Part shown: piece by piece, positions 41,879 through 49,409 of the stretch | Layout of the letters: each line of letters begins with the position of its first letter | Numbering within the stretch: position 1 is the stretch's first letter | NCBI RefSeq assembly: GCF_003386235.1 | Contig: NZ_QRDZ01000017.1 | Location: forward strand, 62,001 to 126,000 | DNA length: 64,000 nucleotides | From: Cohnella phaseoli | GTDB lineage: Bacteria > Bacillota > Bacilli > Paenibacillales > Paenibacillaceae | Direction of reading: 5' to 3' | Position numbers and translations under genes: made by a program | The notes under the pieces: generated by a model | Database searches by the model: none | Told to the model about the DNA's origin: nothing | What the model saw: only the letters and a program-made list of their open reading frames with translations

Positions 41879-44582
41879 TCAGAGCAAGACAGAGGAAACC
41901 CGCAGGTCCGAAGCGACCGAATTCGGCGTTGCCGATCTTCGCGTCGAATATAGGCTTAATCCGCTCGGCATCGGCGTGCGCTTTCCCCGATTCAGTTGGA
42001 AGCTTTACGGAACGGGCAGAGGAATCCGGCAAGCCGGATATCGGCTCCAAGTGTCCGAGGGCGATCCGCATTTCCGAAGTCCAATCTGGGATTCGGGGGG
42101 AGTGGACTCGGATCGGTCCGTCCACGTCGGGTACGAAGGAGAGGCGCTTAAATCCCGTCAAGTCTACTACTGCCGAGTGCGAGCCAGGGATATCAAAGGC
42201 CGGGAAAGCGACTGGCAGAACGCCAGCTTCGAGACGGGAATATTGGATTTTCGAGAGTGGATCGCGCAATGGATTACATTCGACCCGGAGCGGCGGAATC
42301 TCCCGGCGGAAGTTGTGCCTCTATTCCGCAAAGCTTTCGAAGCGAAATCCCCGATTCGATCCGCGCGAATCTACGCGACCGCGCTCGGAGTATACGAATT
42401 GGAGCTTAACGGCCGCCGCTTGAAGGACCAGTTGTTCGCGCCGGGATGGACTAGCTACCATCACCGACTCCAAACGCAAACCTACGACGTGACGGAGCAG
42501 ATCCGGCTTGGCGGCAACGCAATCGGAATCACCGTCGCGGACGGGTGGTACAAAGGCAGGATCGGCGGGCATCCCCGCGATTTTTATGGGGATCGCCGAG
42601 CCGCGCTGCTTGAATTGCATCTCGTCTACGAGGACGGCAGCGAACAGTCCGTCGCGACGGACGGCACTTGGCGGGCGGAGACCGGTCCGATCGTCATGGC
42701 TTCCCTCTACGACGGAGAGACATACGACGCTAGACTCGAGAAAGACGAGTGGAGCCTGCCGGAGTACGACGATCGGAATTGGCTGCCCGTCGATACGATG
42801 AAACGCGGCAAACAAATGCTCATCCCGCAGGAAAACGTACCGACGGTAATCGTGCGAGAGCTTAAACCGGAACGGGTCTTGGGATCCCCGACCGGAGAAA
42901 CGATATTGGATTTCGGCCAAAATCTGACGGGATGGGTTTCATATTCGGTGACGGGGGAAGCGGGAACGCTTGTCGAACTGACCCATGCCGAAGAATTGGA
43001 TGCGTTCGGGAACCTGTATGTCGACAATCTGCGTTCCGCGAAGCAGAAGACAAGCTATATTTGCAGAGGAACGGGGAACGAACGATATGAACCGCGTTTC
43101 TCGTTTCAAGGCTTTCGTTATGTGAAGGTGAGCGGGTATCCTGGAGACTTGCTTCCCGAATCGTTTACTGCGCACGTCGTCAGCTCGGACTTGGAAGAGA
43201 CAGGGACGTTCGAATGTTCGGATCCTCTGGTCAACCGTTTGCAAAGCAACATCGTGTGGGGGCAACGAGGAAACTTCCTCGACGTGCCGACGGATTGCCC
43301 CCAGCGCGACGAAAGATTAGGATACACGGGCGACGCGCAGGTTTTCGTTCGGACGGCCGCCCACAATATGAATGTTGCCGTTTTCTTCGCCAAGTGGCTT
43401 AGAGACTTGAAGGCGGACCAACTGCCGAACGGCGGCGTGCCTCATACGATTCCGGATACGCTGCCGGGATGGGAAATGCATTCCGCCTCGGGATGGGGGG
43501 ATGCGGCGGTCATCTGTCCGTGGACGATCTACTCTTGTTATGGAGATTCGCGCGTGCTGGAAGAACAATACGACAGCATGAAAGCATGGGTCGAATTCCT
43601 GCGCGAATCGGGAGAGCAGGAGTTTCTTCGGAACGAAGGTTTCCAGTACGGAGATTGGCTGGCACTGGACGCACCCGCAGGAAGCTACGCGGGCGCGACT
43701 CCGAAGGAGTTGATTGCGACCGCTTTTTACGCCTATTCCGTGAGCTTGCTCGCCAAATCCGCGCGCGCGTTAGGGAAGGAAGGGGACGTCGCCCTATACG
43801 AAGAACTGTTCGCGAACGTTCGCGACAGTTTCAATCGAGAGTTCGTTACGCCTACGGGAAGGCTGGCGTCTCCGACCCAAACGGCGCACGTGTTGGCGCT
43901 TCGATTCGGATTGGTTGAAGGCCCGATCCGCAAACAAGTGGAGAAAAGCTTCATTCGGCTCCTCGAGGAAACGGATTTTAAGCTGACGACCGGATTTCTG
44001 GGAACCCCCTATATCTGCCCGACGCTTTCGGATATCGGCAGAAGCGATTTGGCGTATCGACTGGCATTGTCGCGTCGTTTTCCGTCATGGCTCTATTCCG
44101 TCGAACAAGGGGGGACAACGATCTGGGAGCATTGGGACGGTCGGAAGGAAGACGGTTCTTTCTGGAGCGCGGACATGAATTCCTTTAATCATTACGCTTT
44201 CGGGGCGATCGGAGAGTGGTTCTATCGCTATGTAGCGGGAATAGACACGGATGAAGCCGCGCCGGGCTTCAAGCATATTCGGATCAAGCCGCTTCCAAGT
44301 CCTAGTCTTACCTATGCCAAAGCGACCTACCAATCGATGTACGGAGAGATCGTGTCCGGTTGGAGGCTGGAGAACGGGGAGATGAACATGAAAGTCGCAA
44401 TTCCCCCGAATACGACGGCTACGCTCGTCTTGCCGAACGCGCTGCAAGATCGGGTGACGGAGAAAGGCATAAGGCTGGGCGAGGCGGAAGGAGTTCGGAT
44501 CGTCGCGCTCCACGAAAACCGCGTGACGTTAGATTTGGAATCGGGAACCTACCAATTTCGATATCAATGGCGTACCTGTTAG
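41862..44582 (+). CDS. GH78 alpha-L-rhamnosidase (cytoplasmic)
   Basis: 906 residues, GTG start at 41862 with AAAGGA upstream and no signal peptide. Domain order is that of GH78: N-terminal sandwich (VADLRVEYRLNPLGIGVRFPRFSW), Bac_rhamnosid_N (ARIYATALGVYELELNGRRL), a concanavalin-like domain (GETILDFGQNLTGWV), and the (alpha/alpha)6 barrel with VPTDCPQRDERLGYTGDAQVF. The conserved Asp/Glu of RDER (about 483-484) and the Glu in TTIWEHWDG (about 755) match the GH78 catalytic acids. It would hydrolyse rhamnosyl oligosaccharides brought in by the importer it overlaps, fitting pectin/rhamnogalacturonan or rhamnosylated glycoside use. Confidence 0.95.
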   Translation: MRLKVDQSKTEETRRSEATEFGVADLRVEYRLNPLGIGVRFPRFSWKLYGTGRGIRQAGYRLQVSEGDPHFRSPIWDSGGVDSDRSVHVGYEGEALKSRQVYYCRVRARDIKGRESDWQNASFETGILDFREWIAQWITFDPERRNLPAEVVPLFRKAFEAKSPIRSARIYATALGVYELELNGRRLKDQLFAPGWTSYHHRLQTQTYDVTEQIRLGGNAIGITVADGWYKGRIGGHPRDFYGDRRAALLELHLVYEDGSEQSVATDGTWRAETGPIVMASLYDGETYDARLEKDEWSLPEYDDRNWLPVDTMKRGKQMLIPQENVPTVIVRELKPERVLGSPTGETILDFGQNLTGWVSYSVTGEAGTLVELTHAEELDAFGNLYVDNLRSAKQKTSYICRGTGNERYEPRFSFQGFRYVKVSGYPGDLLPESFTAHVVSSDLEETGTFECSDPLVNRLQSNIVWGQRGNFLDVPTDCPQRDERLGYTGDAQVFVRTAAHNMNVAVFFAKWLRDLKADQLPNGGVPHTIPDTLPGWEMHSASGWGDAAVICPWTIYSCYGDSRVLEEQYDSMKAWVEFLRESGEQEFLRNEGFQYGDWLALDAPAGSYAGATPKELIATAFYAYSVSLLAKSARALGKEGDVALYEELFANVRDSFNREFVTPTGRLASPTQTAHVLALRFGLVEGPIRKQVEKSFIRLLEETDFKLTTGFLGTPYICPTLSDIGRSDLAYRLALSRRFPSWLYSVEQGGTTIWEHWDGRKEDGSFWSADMNSFNHYAFGAIGEWFYRYVAGIDTDEAAPGFKHIRIKPLPSPSLTYAKATYQSMYGEIVSGWRLENGEMNMKVAIPPNTTATLVLPNALQDRVTEKGIRLGEAEGVRIVALHENRVTLDLESGTYQFRYQWRTC

Positions 44583-44744
44583 CGAGAATCGATAACACAG
44601 ATGATAACAGGCTGGTGACAATATCGGCAGACTCTTCCACTTACGAGCAGGATACATTGGCTTTACCTCGAATATACAGTGATAGAGAATTTGTACGATA
44701 ACATCGAGGGAACGGTTGATAAAAAAAGGAGGAGAGTCAGTCGC

Positions 44745-45275
44745 ATGGCAAAGTTCGTTTACTCATTGAACCAGTCACTGGACGGTTTCGTCGACCACAT
44801 GGCATTTCGGCCCGACCCCGTGCTATTTCGTCATTTCATTGACGACGTGCGCGGGCAAGCGGGAATCCTCTACGGGCGCCGCATGTACGAGATCATGCGG
44901 TATTGGGACGAAGACCAATCTGAGTGGGATGCACCGGAACGGGAATACGCAGCGGCGTGGCAAAGCAAACCGAAGTGGGTTGTGTCGAGAACTTTAAAGT
45001 CCGTCGGTCCAAACGCATCTCTGATCGAGGGCGACCTTGAAGCGGCCATAAGTGAGTTGAAGGCTCAGCATGAAGGAGTGATTGAAGTTGCCGGGCCGGA
45101 GTTGGCGCACGGTCTAACGGAGCTCAATCTCGTTGATGAATATCGACTCTATCTCCATCCGGTCGTGCTGGGACACGGAAAGCCGTTCTTCGCCGGTCCG
45201 CGGCCGCCGCTGCGCCTCGTGGCAAGCGATCGAATTGGCGAGCAGGTGATCAGATTGACCTACGTTCCAGATTAG
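44745..45275 (+). CDS. Dihydrofolate reductase-family protein (RibD C-terminal fold)
   Basis: Start ATG 44745 (MAKFVYSLNQSLDGFVDH) with AAAAAAGGAGGAG upstream; the frame opens 22 codons earlier without a site. 176 residues. The NADPH-binding Rossmann-like signatures are SLDGFVD, LYGRRMYEIM and IEVAGPELAHGLTELNLVDEYRLYLHPVVLGHGKPFF, the RibD_C/YwjB-type pattern, not classical DHFR. Function is unknown. It stands between the rhamnosidase operon and the AHSA1 gene. Confidence 0.85.
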   Translation: MAKFVYSLNQSLDGFVDHMAFRPDPVLFRHFIDDVRGQAGILYGRRMYEIMRYWDEDQSEWDAPEREYAAAWQSKPKWVVSRTLKSVGPNASLIEGDLEAAISELKAQHEGVIEVAGPELAHGLTELNLVDEYRLYLHPVVLGHGKPFFAGPRPPLRLVASDRIGEQVIRLTYVPD

Positions 45276-45365
45276 TTGTGCGGTTGACCCGGCGGCCTAA
45301 TAGGGCGCGTTACCTTAATAGGGATTCTCCGGCTGTAGCGACAGTCAGAGGATCCCTTATTAAAG

Positions 45366-45839
45366 TTAAGAATTCTTTATGCCGTGTTTGTTTGCAATTT
45401 GCTCGCTTTGGTTGGGCTGGCCCTTGCCCTTGGCGATCAAGTCGCGAAGACTGCCGTTTATGTAGATGCCCCAGGAATCCGTACAGACGGCATAGCACTC
45501 ATACGTTGGAACGAGGCCAAGGTGTGTAAATCGAACTTCTGTTTTTCCGTCTTTCTTGGCGATTTCAAAAACAAGGTCGGTATCCGTCCACTCGTTCTTG
45601 TCCTTTACGAAGTTAAAGTAGTTGTCAGTAACGTGCCAAACCACCTTGTTACCTGGAACAAGATCGGTGATTTGGATGGTACAACGGTGAATATCCTGGT
45701 AGTGGTACTTAAATTCACCGAGTTCGTCGGTAGTGCCCTCAATTTCCTCAGACCACCATCCGCGGACGTTATTAATGGCGGCGAAGACTTTTTCGGGGCT
45801 TTGGTCTACCGTAAAAAAAGTGCTGTAACTTTGATTCAT
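45366..45839 (-). CDS. SRPBCC/AHSA1-family protein
   Basis: 157 residues, minus strand, ATG 45839 with GAGGAGAG upstream. START-like helix-grip fold of the AHSA1 (Aha1 C-terminal) group: STFFTVDQSPEKVFAAINNVRGWWSEEIEG and TEVRFTHLGLVPTYECYAVCTDSWGIYI. Such proteins bind small hydrophobic ligands; the role is not known. Divergent from the HxlR regulator across overlapping promoters that share one perfect palindrome, so it is the regulator's likely target. Confidence 0.85.
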   Translation of the reverse strand: MNQSYSTFFTVDQSPEKVFAAINNVRGWWSEEIEGTTDELGEFKYHYQDIHRCTIQITDLVPGNKVVWHVTDNYFNFVKDKNEWTDTDLVFEIAKKDGKTEVRFTHLGLVPTYECYAVCTDSWGIYINGSLRDLIAKGKGQPNQSEQIANKHGIKNS

Positions 45840-45878
45840 GCAAATGATCTCTCCTCGTTAATTGTAGACTACACACCG

Positions 45879-45944
45879 AGTATAAATTTTGTACTTGCAA
45901 TTTGCAAGTACAAAATTGCAAAATGCAAGTACGGATTGTATAAT
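45879..45944. promoter_or_regulatory. Overlapping divergent promoters with HxlR-type palindrome
   Basis: The palindrome 45891-45911 has 10-bp arms GTACTTGCAA and TTGCAAGTAC around one base. Minus-strand promoter: TTGCAA (45902-45907), 17 bp, TATACT (45884-45879). Plus-strand promoter: TTGCAA (45916-45921), 17 bp, TATAAT (45939-45944). A third half-site TGCAAGTAC follows at 45924-45932. A repressor here would block both genes. Confidence 0.8.
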
Positions 45945-45951
45945 CATTCTC

Positions 45952-46365
45952 ATGAAAAAGCGACCTTCATCCGTTTGTCCAATCGTATATGCGCTCGACC
46001 TATGGGGTGATCCCTGGAGCCTAGTCATACTTCGTGACGTCCTTATCCATAACAAAAGGTATTACCGCGAGTTTCTTGCTTCACGCGAGCGCATCTCAAC
46101 TAATATTTTGAGCGCACGTCTCCAATCACTGATCGAAGGAGGCCTGCTCGTCAAGATAGAAGGAGATTCAAATCGCGCACAAACTATGTACCGCCCCACA
46201 CAAAAGGCGCTTGACCTGTTTCCGGTCGTTTTTGCCATTATGCACTGGGGCCTGAAATACAACCCCAATACCGATATGACGATTCCGATCATGCAAGAAC
46301 TAAAAACAAACGAGAAAAGGCTGGAGCAGCGTCTTTTGCAAAATTTCGACGATATTACAGATTAA
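45952..46365 (+). CDS. HxlR-family transcriptional regulator, probably leaderless mRNA
   Basis: Start ATG 45952 (MKKRPSSVCPIVYALDLWG). 137 residues with the HxlR winged helix: CPIVYALDLWGDPWSLVILRDVLIHNKRYYREFLASRERISTNILSARLQSLIEGGLL; the N-terminal Cys is the usual redox/thiol-sensing position. The TATAAT box ends only 7 bases before the ATG and there is no ribosome site, so transcription should start at or next to the start codon. Predicted repressor of itself and of the divergent AHSA1 gene. Confidence 0.88.
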   Translation: MKKRPSSVCPIVYALDLWGDPWSLVILRDVLIHNKRYYREFLASRERISTNILSARLQSLIEGGLLVKIEGDSNRAQTMYRPTQKALDLFPVVFAIMHWGLKYNPNTDMTIPIMQELKTNEKRLEQRLLQNFDDITD

Positions 46366-46483
46366 GAGGGGCATATGGGGAGATCTGATTGGATTCCAGT
46401 ACCTTAGTGTCTTTTACTTATGATAACGAAGAGCTTCGTCACGATCGAGCAGAATGACTGAAAATGTGGAATTGAGGGAACAC

Positions 46484-46520
46484 AAGGAGCAGATTGCCAG
46501 TGGCAGCTGCTTCTTTTTTT
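46484..46520 (+). terminator. Terminator-like hairpin in the HxlR-PadR gap
   Basis: GGAGCAG and CTGCTTC pair with a small inner GCC/GGC, followed by a long T run. A similar structure (GGAGCAG...CTGTTCC-T run) lies at 49285. The rest of the 300-base gap holds only the PadR promoter. Confidence 0.6.
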
Positions 46521-46590
46521 ATTGGACGGTCAGCGCAACTATATCTTTACTGGTCGAATCAATAATCGTGTCTGAACCATGTTGTCGCTA

Positions 46591-46619
46591 TTGACAATTC
46601 GGCTACTGTGTGATACTTT
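46591..46619 (+). promoter_or_regulatory. Promoter of the PadR-DUF1048-DrrAB operon
   Basis: TTGACA (46591-46596), 17 bp, TACTTT (46614-46619). GTAGTGGTAGTAAGTAATAC directly after it contains repeated AGTA/TACT half-sites that could be a PadR operator. Confidence 0.55.
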
Positions 46620-46668
46620 GTAGTGGTAGTAAGTAATACTGCATACCAGTCATGCGGAGTAGCGAGGA

Positions 46669-47004
46669 GTGATTGTACTGGAAAACTTAACTGAAATGCT
46701 CAAAGGCGTGCTTGAGGGCTGCGTTCTTGAAATAATAAGCCGGGAAGAAACTTACGGCTACGAAATCACGCGGCGGCTGAACACTCTCGGATTCACCGAT
46801 GTTGTGGAGGGAACGGTGTACACCATCCTGATCCGGCTTGAAAAAAACAAGTTGGTAGAGATCACAAAGAAGCCCTCCGACCTGGGACCGCCGCGAAAGT
46901 TTTTCGCGATCAACGACGCGGGGCGGGAGGAGCTGCGGAAGTTCTGGGAAAAATGGGAGTTCGTGTCCTCAAAGATGAATGAGTTAAAGGAGAGAAGAGA
47001 ATGA
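46669..47004 (+). CDS. PadR-family transcriptional regulator
   Basis: 111 residues from GTG 46669. Winged-helix: MLKGVLEGCVLEIISREETYGYEITRRLNTLGFTDVVEGTVYTILIRLEKNKLVEI, then GPPRKFFAINDAGREELRKFWEKW, a compact PadR. The start is uncertain: GCGAGGAG lies right against the GTG but 8 bases from a CTG at 46678, which would give M-ENLTEML, the natural family N-terminus. The stop overlaps the next ATG by 4 bases. It likely represses the DUF1048/ABC operon it heads. Confidence 0.88.
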   Translation: MIVLENLTEMLKGVLEGCVLEIISREETYGYEITRRLNTLGFTDVVEGTVYTILIRLEKNKLVEITKKPSDLGPPRKFFAINDAGREELRKFWEKWEFVSSKMNELKERRE

Positions 47005-47348
47005 ATTTTTGGGAAAAAATCACCGGCAGCGACATGACGAAGGCAATGAAAGCTTTTGAATCGCGAGCCCAAAAGCTGCCGGCTGAATATCAAGCCGCAT
47101 GGGCAGAAATCCATCTTAATATTTGGAAATACTCGGATTTCACTGGACGCAACCTCATGCCGATTCTTGACGGCGTGCTTGGCCTGCTCGAAGAAACGGC
47201 AGCGGACGGCCAGAGTGTCCAAGAGGTTTTGGGCGACGATATCAAAGGCTTCTGTTCAGCGTTGGCCGGCGAAGAAGGAGCAAAATCACACCGCGACAAG
47301 TGGCGCGAGCAACTTAACAATAATATCGCCAAAAAATTAGGTAAATAG
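47001..47348 (+). CDS. DUF1048 protein (first copy)
   Basis: 115 residues; family seen with PadR regulators and DrrAB-type transporters in Firmicutes. All helical: ITGSDMTKAMKAFESRAQKLPAEYQAAWAEIHLNIW and LMPILDGVLGLLEETAADGQSVQEVLGDDIKGFCSAL. No membrane segment. Coupled to the PadR gene by an ATGA overlap. The biochemical role is unknown. Confidence 0.85.
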   Translation: MNFWEKITGSDMTKAMKAFESRAQKLPAEYQAAWAEIHLNIWKYSDFTGRNLMPILDGVLGLLEETAADGQSVQEVLGDDIKGFCSALAGEEGAKSHRDKWREQLNNNIAKKLGK

Positions 47349-47357
47349 GAGGATAAA

Positions 47358-47744
47358 ATGAAAATACAAGATATCATCCAAGGCAAAAAAGAATGGCGAG
47401 CGCACATGGCACGCGTCAAGGCGCTCCCGCGAGATTACCAGATTGTTTATAAAGAGATTCAAAAATATTATTTTAAGGTCGGCCCCGTTGCACTAACCGA
47501 CGGTACAGGTTTGCTATCGGGAATTATTGATCTTTTTGAAGAGGGAGCAGCCTCGGGGAAAGAGGTGCTCGATGTGACGGGCAGCGACGTAGCGGCTTTC
47601 TGCGACGATCTAATCAAAGATTCCAAGACTTATGCGGATATGTATCAAGAATCCGTTGACCAAGAAGTTAACAAGGCCCTGAAAAAAGTTGCGGGCAAAT
47701 CAAAATCAAAGAAAGAGGAGGATGGCGATGGAGAACTTAATTGA
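47358..47744 (+). CDS. DUF1048 protein (second copy)
   Basis: 128 residues, paralogue of the preceding gene (shared pattern LPRDYQIVYKEIQKYYFK; LLSGIIDLFEEGAASGKEVLDVTGSDVAAFCDDLI), with a longer charged tail (KSKSKKEEDGDGELN). AGGAGGATAAA lies before ATG 47358. Its last 17 bases overlap the ATPase gene in another frame. Confidence 0.85.
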   Translation: MKIQDIIQGKKEWRAHMARVKALPRDYQIVYKEIQKYYFKVGPVALTDGTGLLSGIIDLFEEGAASGKEVLDVTGSDVAAFCDDLIKDSKTYADMYQESVDQEVNKALKKVAGKSKSKKEEDGDGELN

Positions 47745-48486
47745 AGCGAAAGGTTTGCGAAAATCTTTCAAGAACACGGAAGTTCTAAAGGGCGTCGATT
47801 TTGAAGTGAAGCGAGGGGAGATTTTCGCCCTGCTCGGCTCGAACGGAGCAGGTAAGACGACGATTGTCAGGATTCTTTCCACACTGCTCAAAAAGGATGG
47901 GGGAACCGTCACCGTAAACGGGTTTGACGTCGCGTCAAAACCCGAGAATGTACGACATGCGATCAGTTTGACCGGGCAATTTGCCGCCGTGGACGAAATA
48001 TTGACCGGAAGAGAAAATATGATCATGATTGCAAAACTGCGGCATCTCAAAAATCCGCGTCAGATCGCGGATGATTTACTGAATCGCTTCCGCTTGACCG
48101 ATGCCGCCAACCGCAAGGTGTCCACCTATTCGGGCGGTATGCGCCGCAGGCTCGACATTGCCATGAGCCTGATCGGAAACCCGCAGCTCATTTTCCTTGA
48201 CGAGCCGACCACAGGGCTTGATCCTGAGGCACGTATGGAAGCCTGGAAGATTGTCAAGGAGCTTGCCGACTGCGGCACAACGGTATTCCTAACCACGCAG
48301 TATTTGGAAGAAGCCGAGCAGCTTGCAGACCGTATTGCCATTTTGCACGAGGGCAGGATCATCGCAGTCGGCTCGCTCGCGGAGCTGAAAAAGCTGTTTC
48401 CGCAAGCGAAGGTGGAGTATGTTGAAAAACAGCCGACATTGGAGGATATATTCCTCGCTATTATCGGCAAGAAGGAGGCCATGTAA
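47728..48486 (+). CDS. DrrA-type ABC transporter ATP-binding protein
   Basis: Start ATG 47728 (MENLIEAKGLRKSF), GAGGAGG 6 bases upstream. 252 residues: Walker A GSNGAGKTT, Q loop GQFAAVDEILTGREN, signature YSGGMRRRLDIAMSL, Walker B LIFLDEPTTGLDPEARM, switch His replaced in TTQYLEEAEQLADRIAILHEG (Gln, typical of the DrrA group). The C-terminal tail carries the DrrA-type VEYVEKQPTLEDIFL motif. It powers the membrane protein encoded next. Confidence 0.93.
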   Translation: MENLIEAKGLRKSFKNTEVLKGVDFEVKRGEIFALLGSNGAGKTTIVRILSTLLKKDGGTVTVNGFDVASKPENVRHAISLTGQFAAVDEILTGRENMIMIAKLRHLKNPRQIADDLLNRFRLTDAANRKVSTYSGGMRRRLDIAMSLIGNPQLIFLDEPTTGLDPEARMEAWKIVKELADCGTTVFLTTQYLEEAEQLADRIAILHEGRIIAVGSLAELKKLFPQAKVEYVEKQPTLEDIFLAIIGKKEAM

Positions 48487-49248
48487 ATGGAAACTCACTT
48501 TTTCAGCGATATGGGCGTTATGCTTGGACGTTCTATGCGCCATATTTTACGAAGCATGGACACTATTTTCACGGTTTGTATCACTCCGATTGCAATGATG
48601 CTGATGTTCGTCTACGTGTTTGGGGGCGCAATCCAAACCGGTACCGATAACTATGTGAACTATCTGTTGCCCGGCATCCTGTTAATTGCGATTGCAAGCG
48701 GCATATCTTATACGGCTTACCGACTGTTTCTGGATAAGCAACGGGGCATTATCGAGCGATTCCACACTATGCCGATTGCCCGTTCCTCCGTGTTGTGGGG
48801 GCACGTGCTGACCTCTGTCGTATCCAATATCATTTCTGTTGCGGTAATCTTTCTCGTAGCGCTCGTTATGGGCTTTAATTCATCGGCGGATGTCCTGTCT
48901 TGGCTTGCCGTAGCCGGCATTCTCGTGCTGTTTACGCTGGCTTTGACCTGGGTCGCGGCGATTGCCGGATTGTCCGCGAAAACGGTGGAAGGGGCTAGCG
49001 CGTTTTCCTATCCGCTTATCTTCCTGCCGTTTATCAGTTCGGCTTTTGTACCGACCGAAACGATGCCATCTGCCGTACGCGTCTTTGCCGAAAACCAGCC
49101 GGTAACATCTATCGTAGAAACCATCCGCTCTCTACTGTCAAGTCAACCGGTAGGCAATGAGATCTGGGTTGCTCTTGCGTGGTGCGTAGGTATAATGATT
49201 GTCGCCTATCTATTTGCGGTACGTGCGTACAATCGGAAAGCAGCTTAA
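48487..49248 (+). CDS. DrrB-type ABC-2 transporter permease
   Basis: 253 residues directly following the ATPase stop, AAGGAGGCC before ATG. Six membrane segments and the ABC-2 pattern MLGRSMRHILRSMDTIFTVCITPIAMMLMFVYVFGG, YLLPGILLIAIASGISYTAYRLFLDKQRGIIERFHTMPIARSSVLWG, and FLPFISSAFVPTETMPSAVRVFAENQPVT. Exporter for a drug or lipid; the substrate is unknown. Confidence 0.92.
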   Translation: METHFFSDMGVMLGRSMRHILRSMDTIFTVCITPIAMMLMFVYVFGGAIQTGTDNYVNYLLPGILLIAIASGISYTAYRLFLDKQRGIIERFHTMPIARSSVLWGHVLTSVVSNIISVAVIFLVALVMGFNSSADVLSWLAVAGILVLFTLALTWVAAIAGLSAKTVEGASAFSYPLIFLPFISSAFVPTETMPSAVRVFAENQPVTSIVETIRSLLSSQPVGNEIWVALAWCVGIMIVAYLFAVRAYNRKAA

Positions 49249-49284
49249 TCTTAATGTTCGAAGGCTGGGAAAATAAAATAATCA

Positions 49285-49320
49285 GGGAGCAGACTACCTC
49301 GGGTGCCTGTTCCTTTTTTA
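49285..49320 (+). terminator. Rho-independent terminator after the DrrAB operon
   Basis: GGAGCAG (49286-49292) pairs with CTGTTCC (49307-49313) with a small inner ACC/GGT, followed by TTTTTTATT. Confidence 0.7.
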
Positions 49321-49349
49321 TTCCCACGAGCTGCGGCAAAAGCAGGCAT

Positions 49350-49379
49350 CGAATAATTAGCTCGGGGTCTGGAATACTA
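49350..49379 (+). promoter_or_regulatory. Sigma-G-like promoter of the germination operon
   Basis: CGAATA (49350-49355), 17 bp, AATACTA (49373-49379). Each box differs by one base from the forespore sigma-G consensus TGAATA / CATACTA, and the spacing fits. It is 30 bases before the gerA start, as expected of a late-forespore germinant receptor operon. Confidence 0.6.
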
Positions 49380-49409
49380 TGGGAACTTGGGTGGAAAGGA
49401 ATGCTTGCT

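Noticed and set aside
49179..49409. 77-residue upstream extension of gerA
   Set aside because: It runs through the DrrB end, a terminator and the sigma-G-like promoter; ATG 49410 has a good ribosome site.
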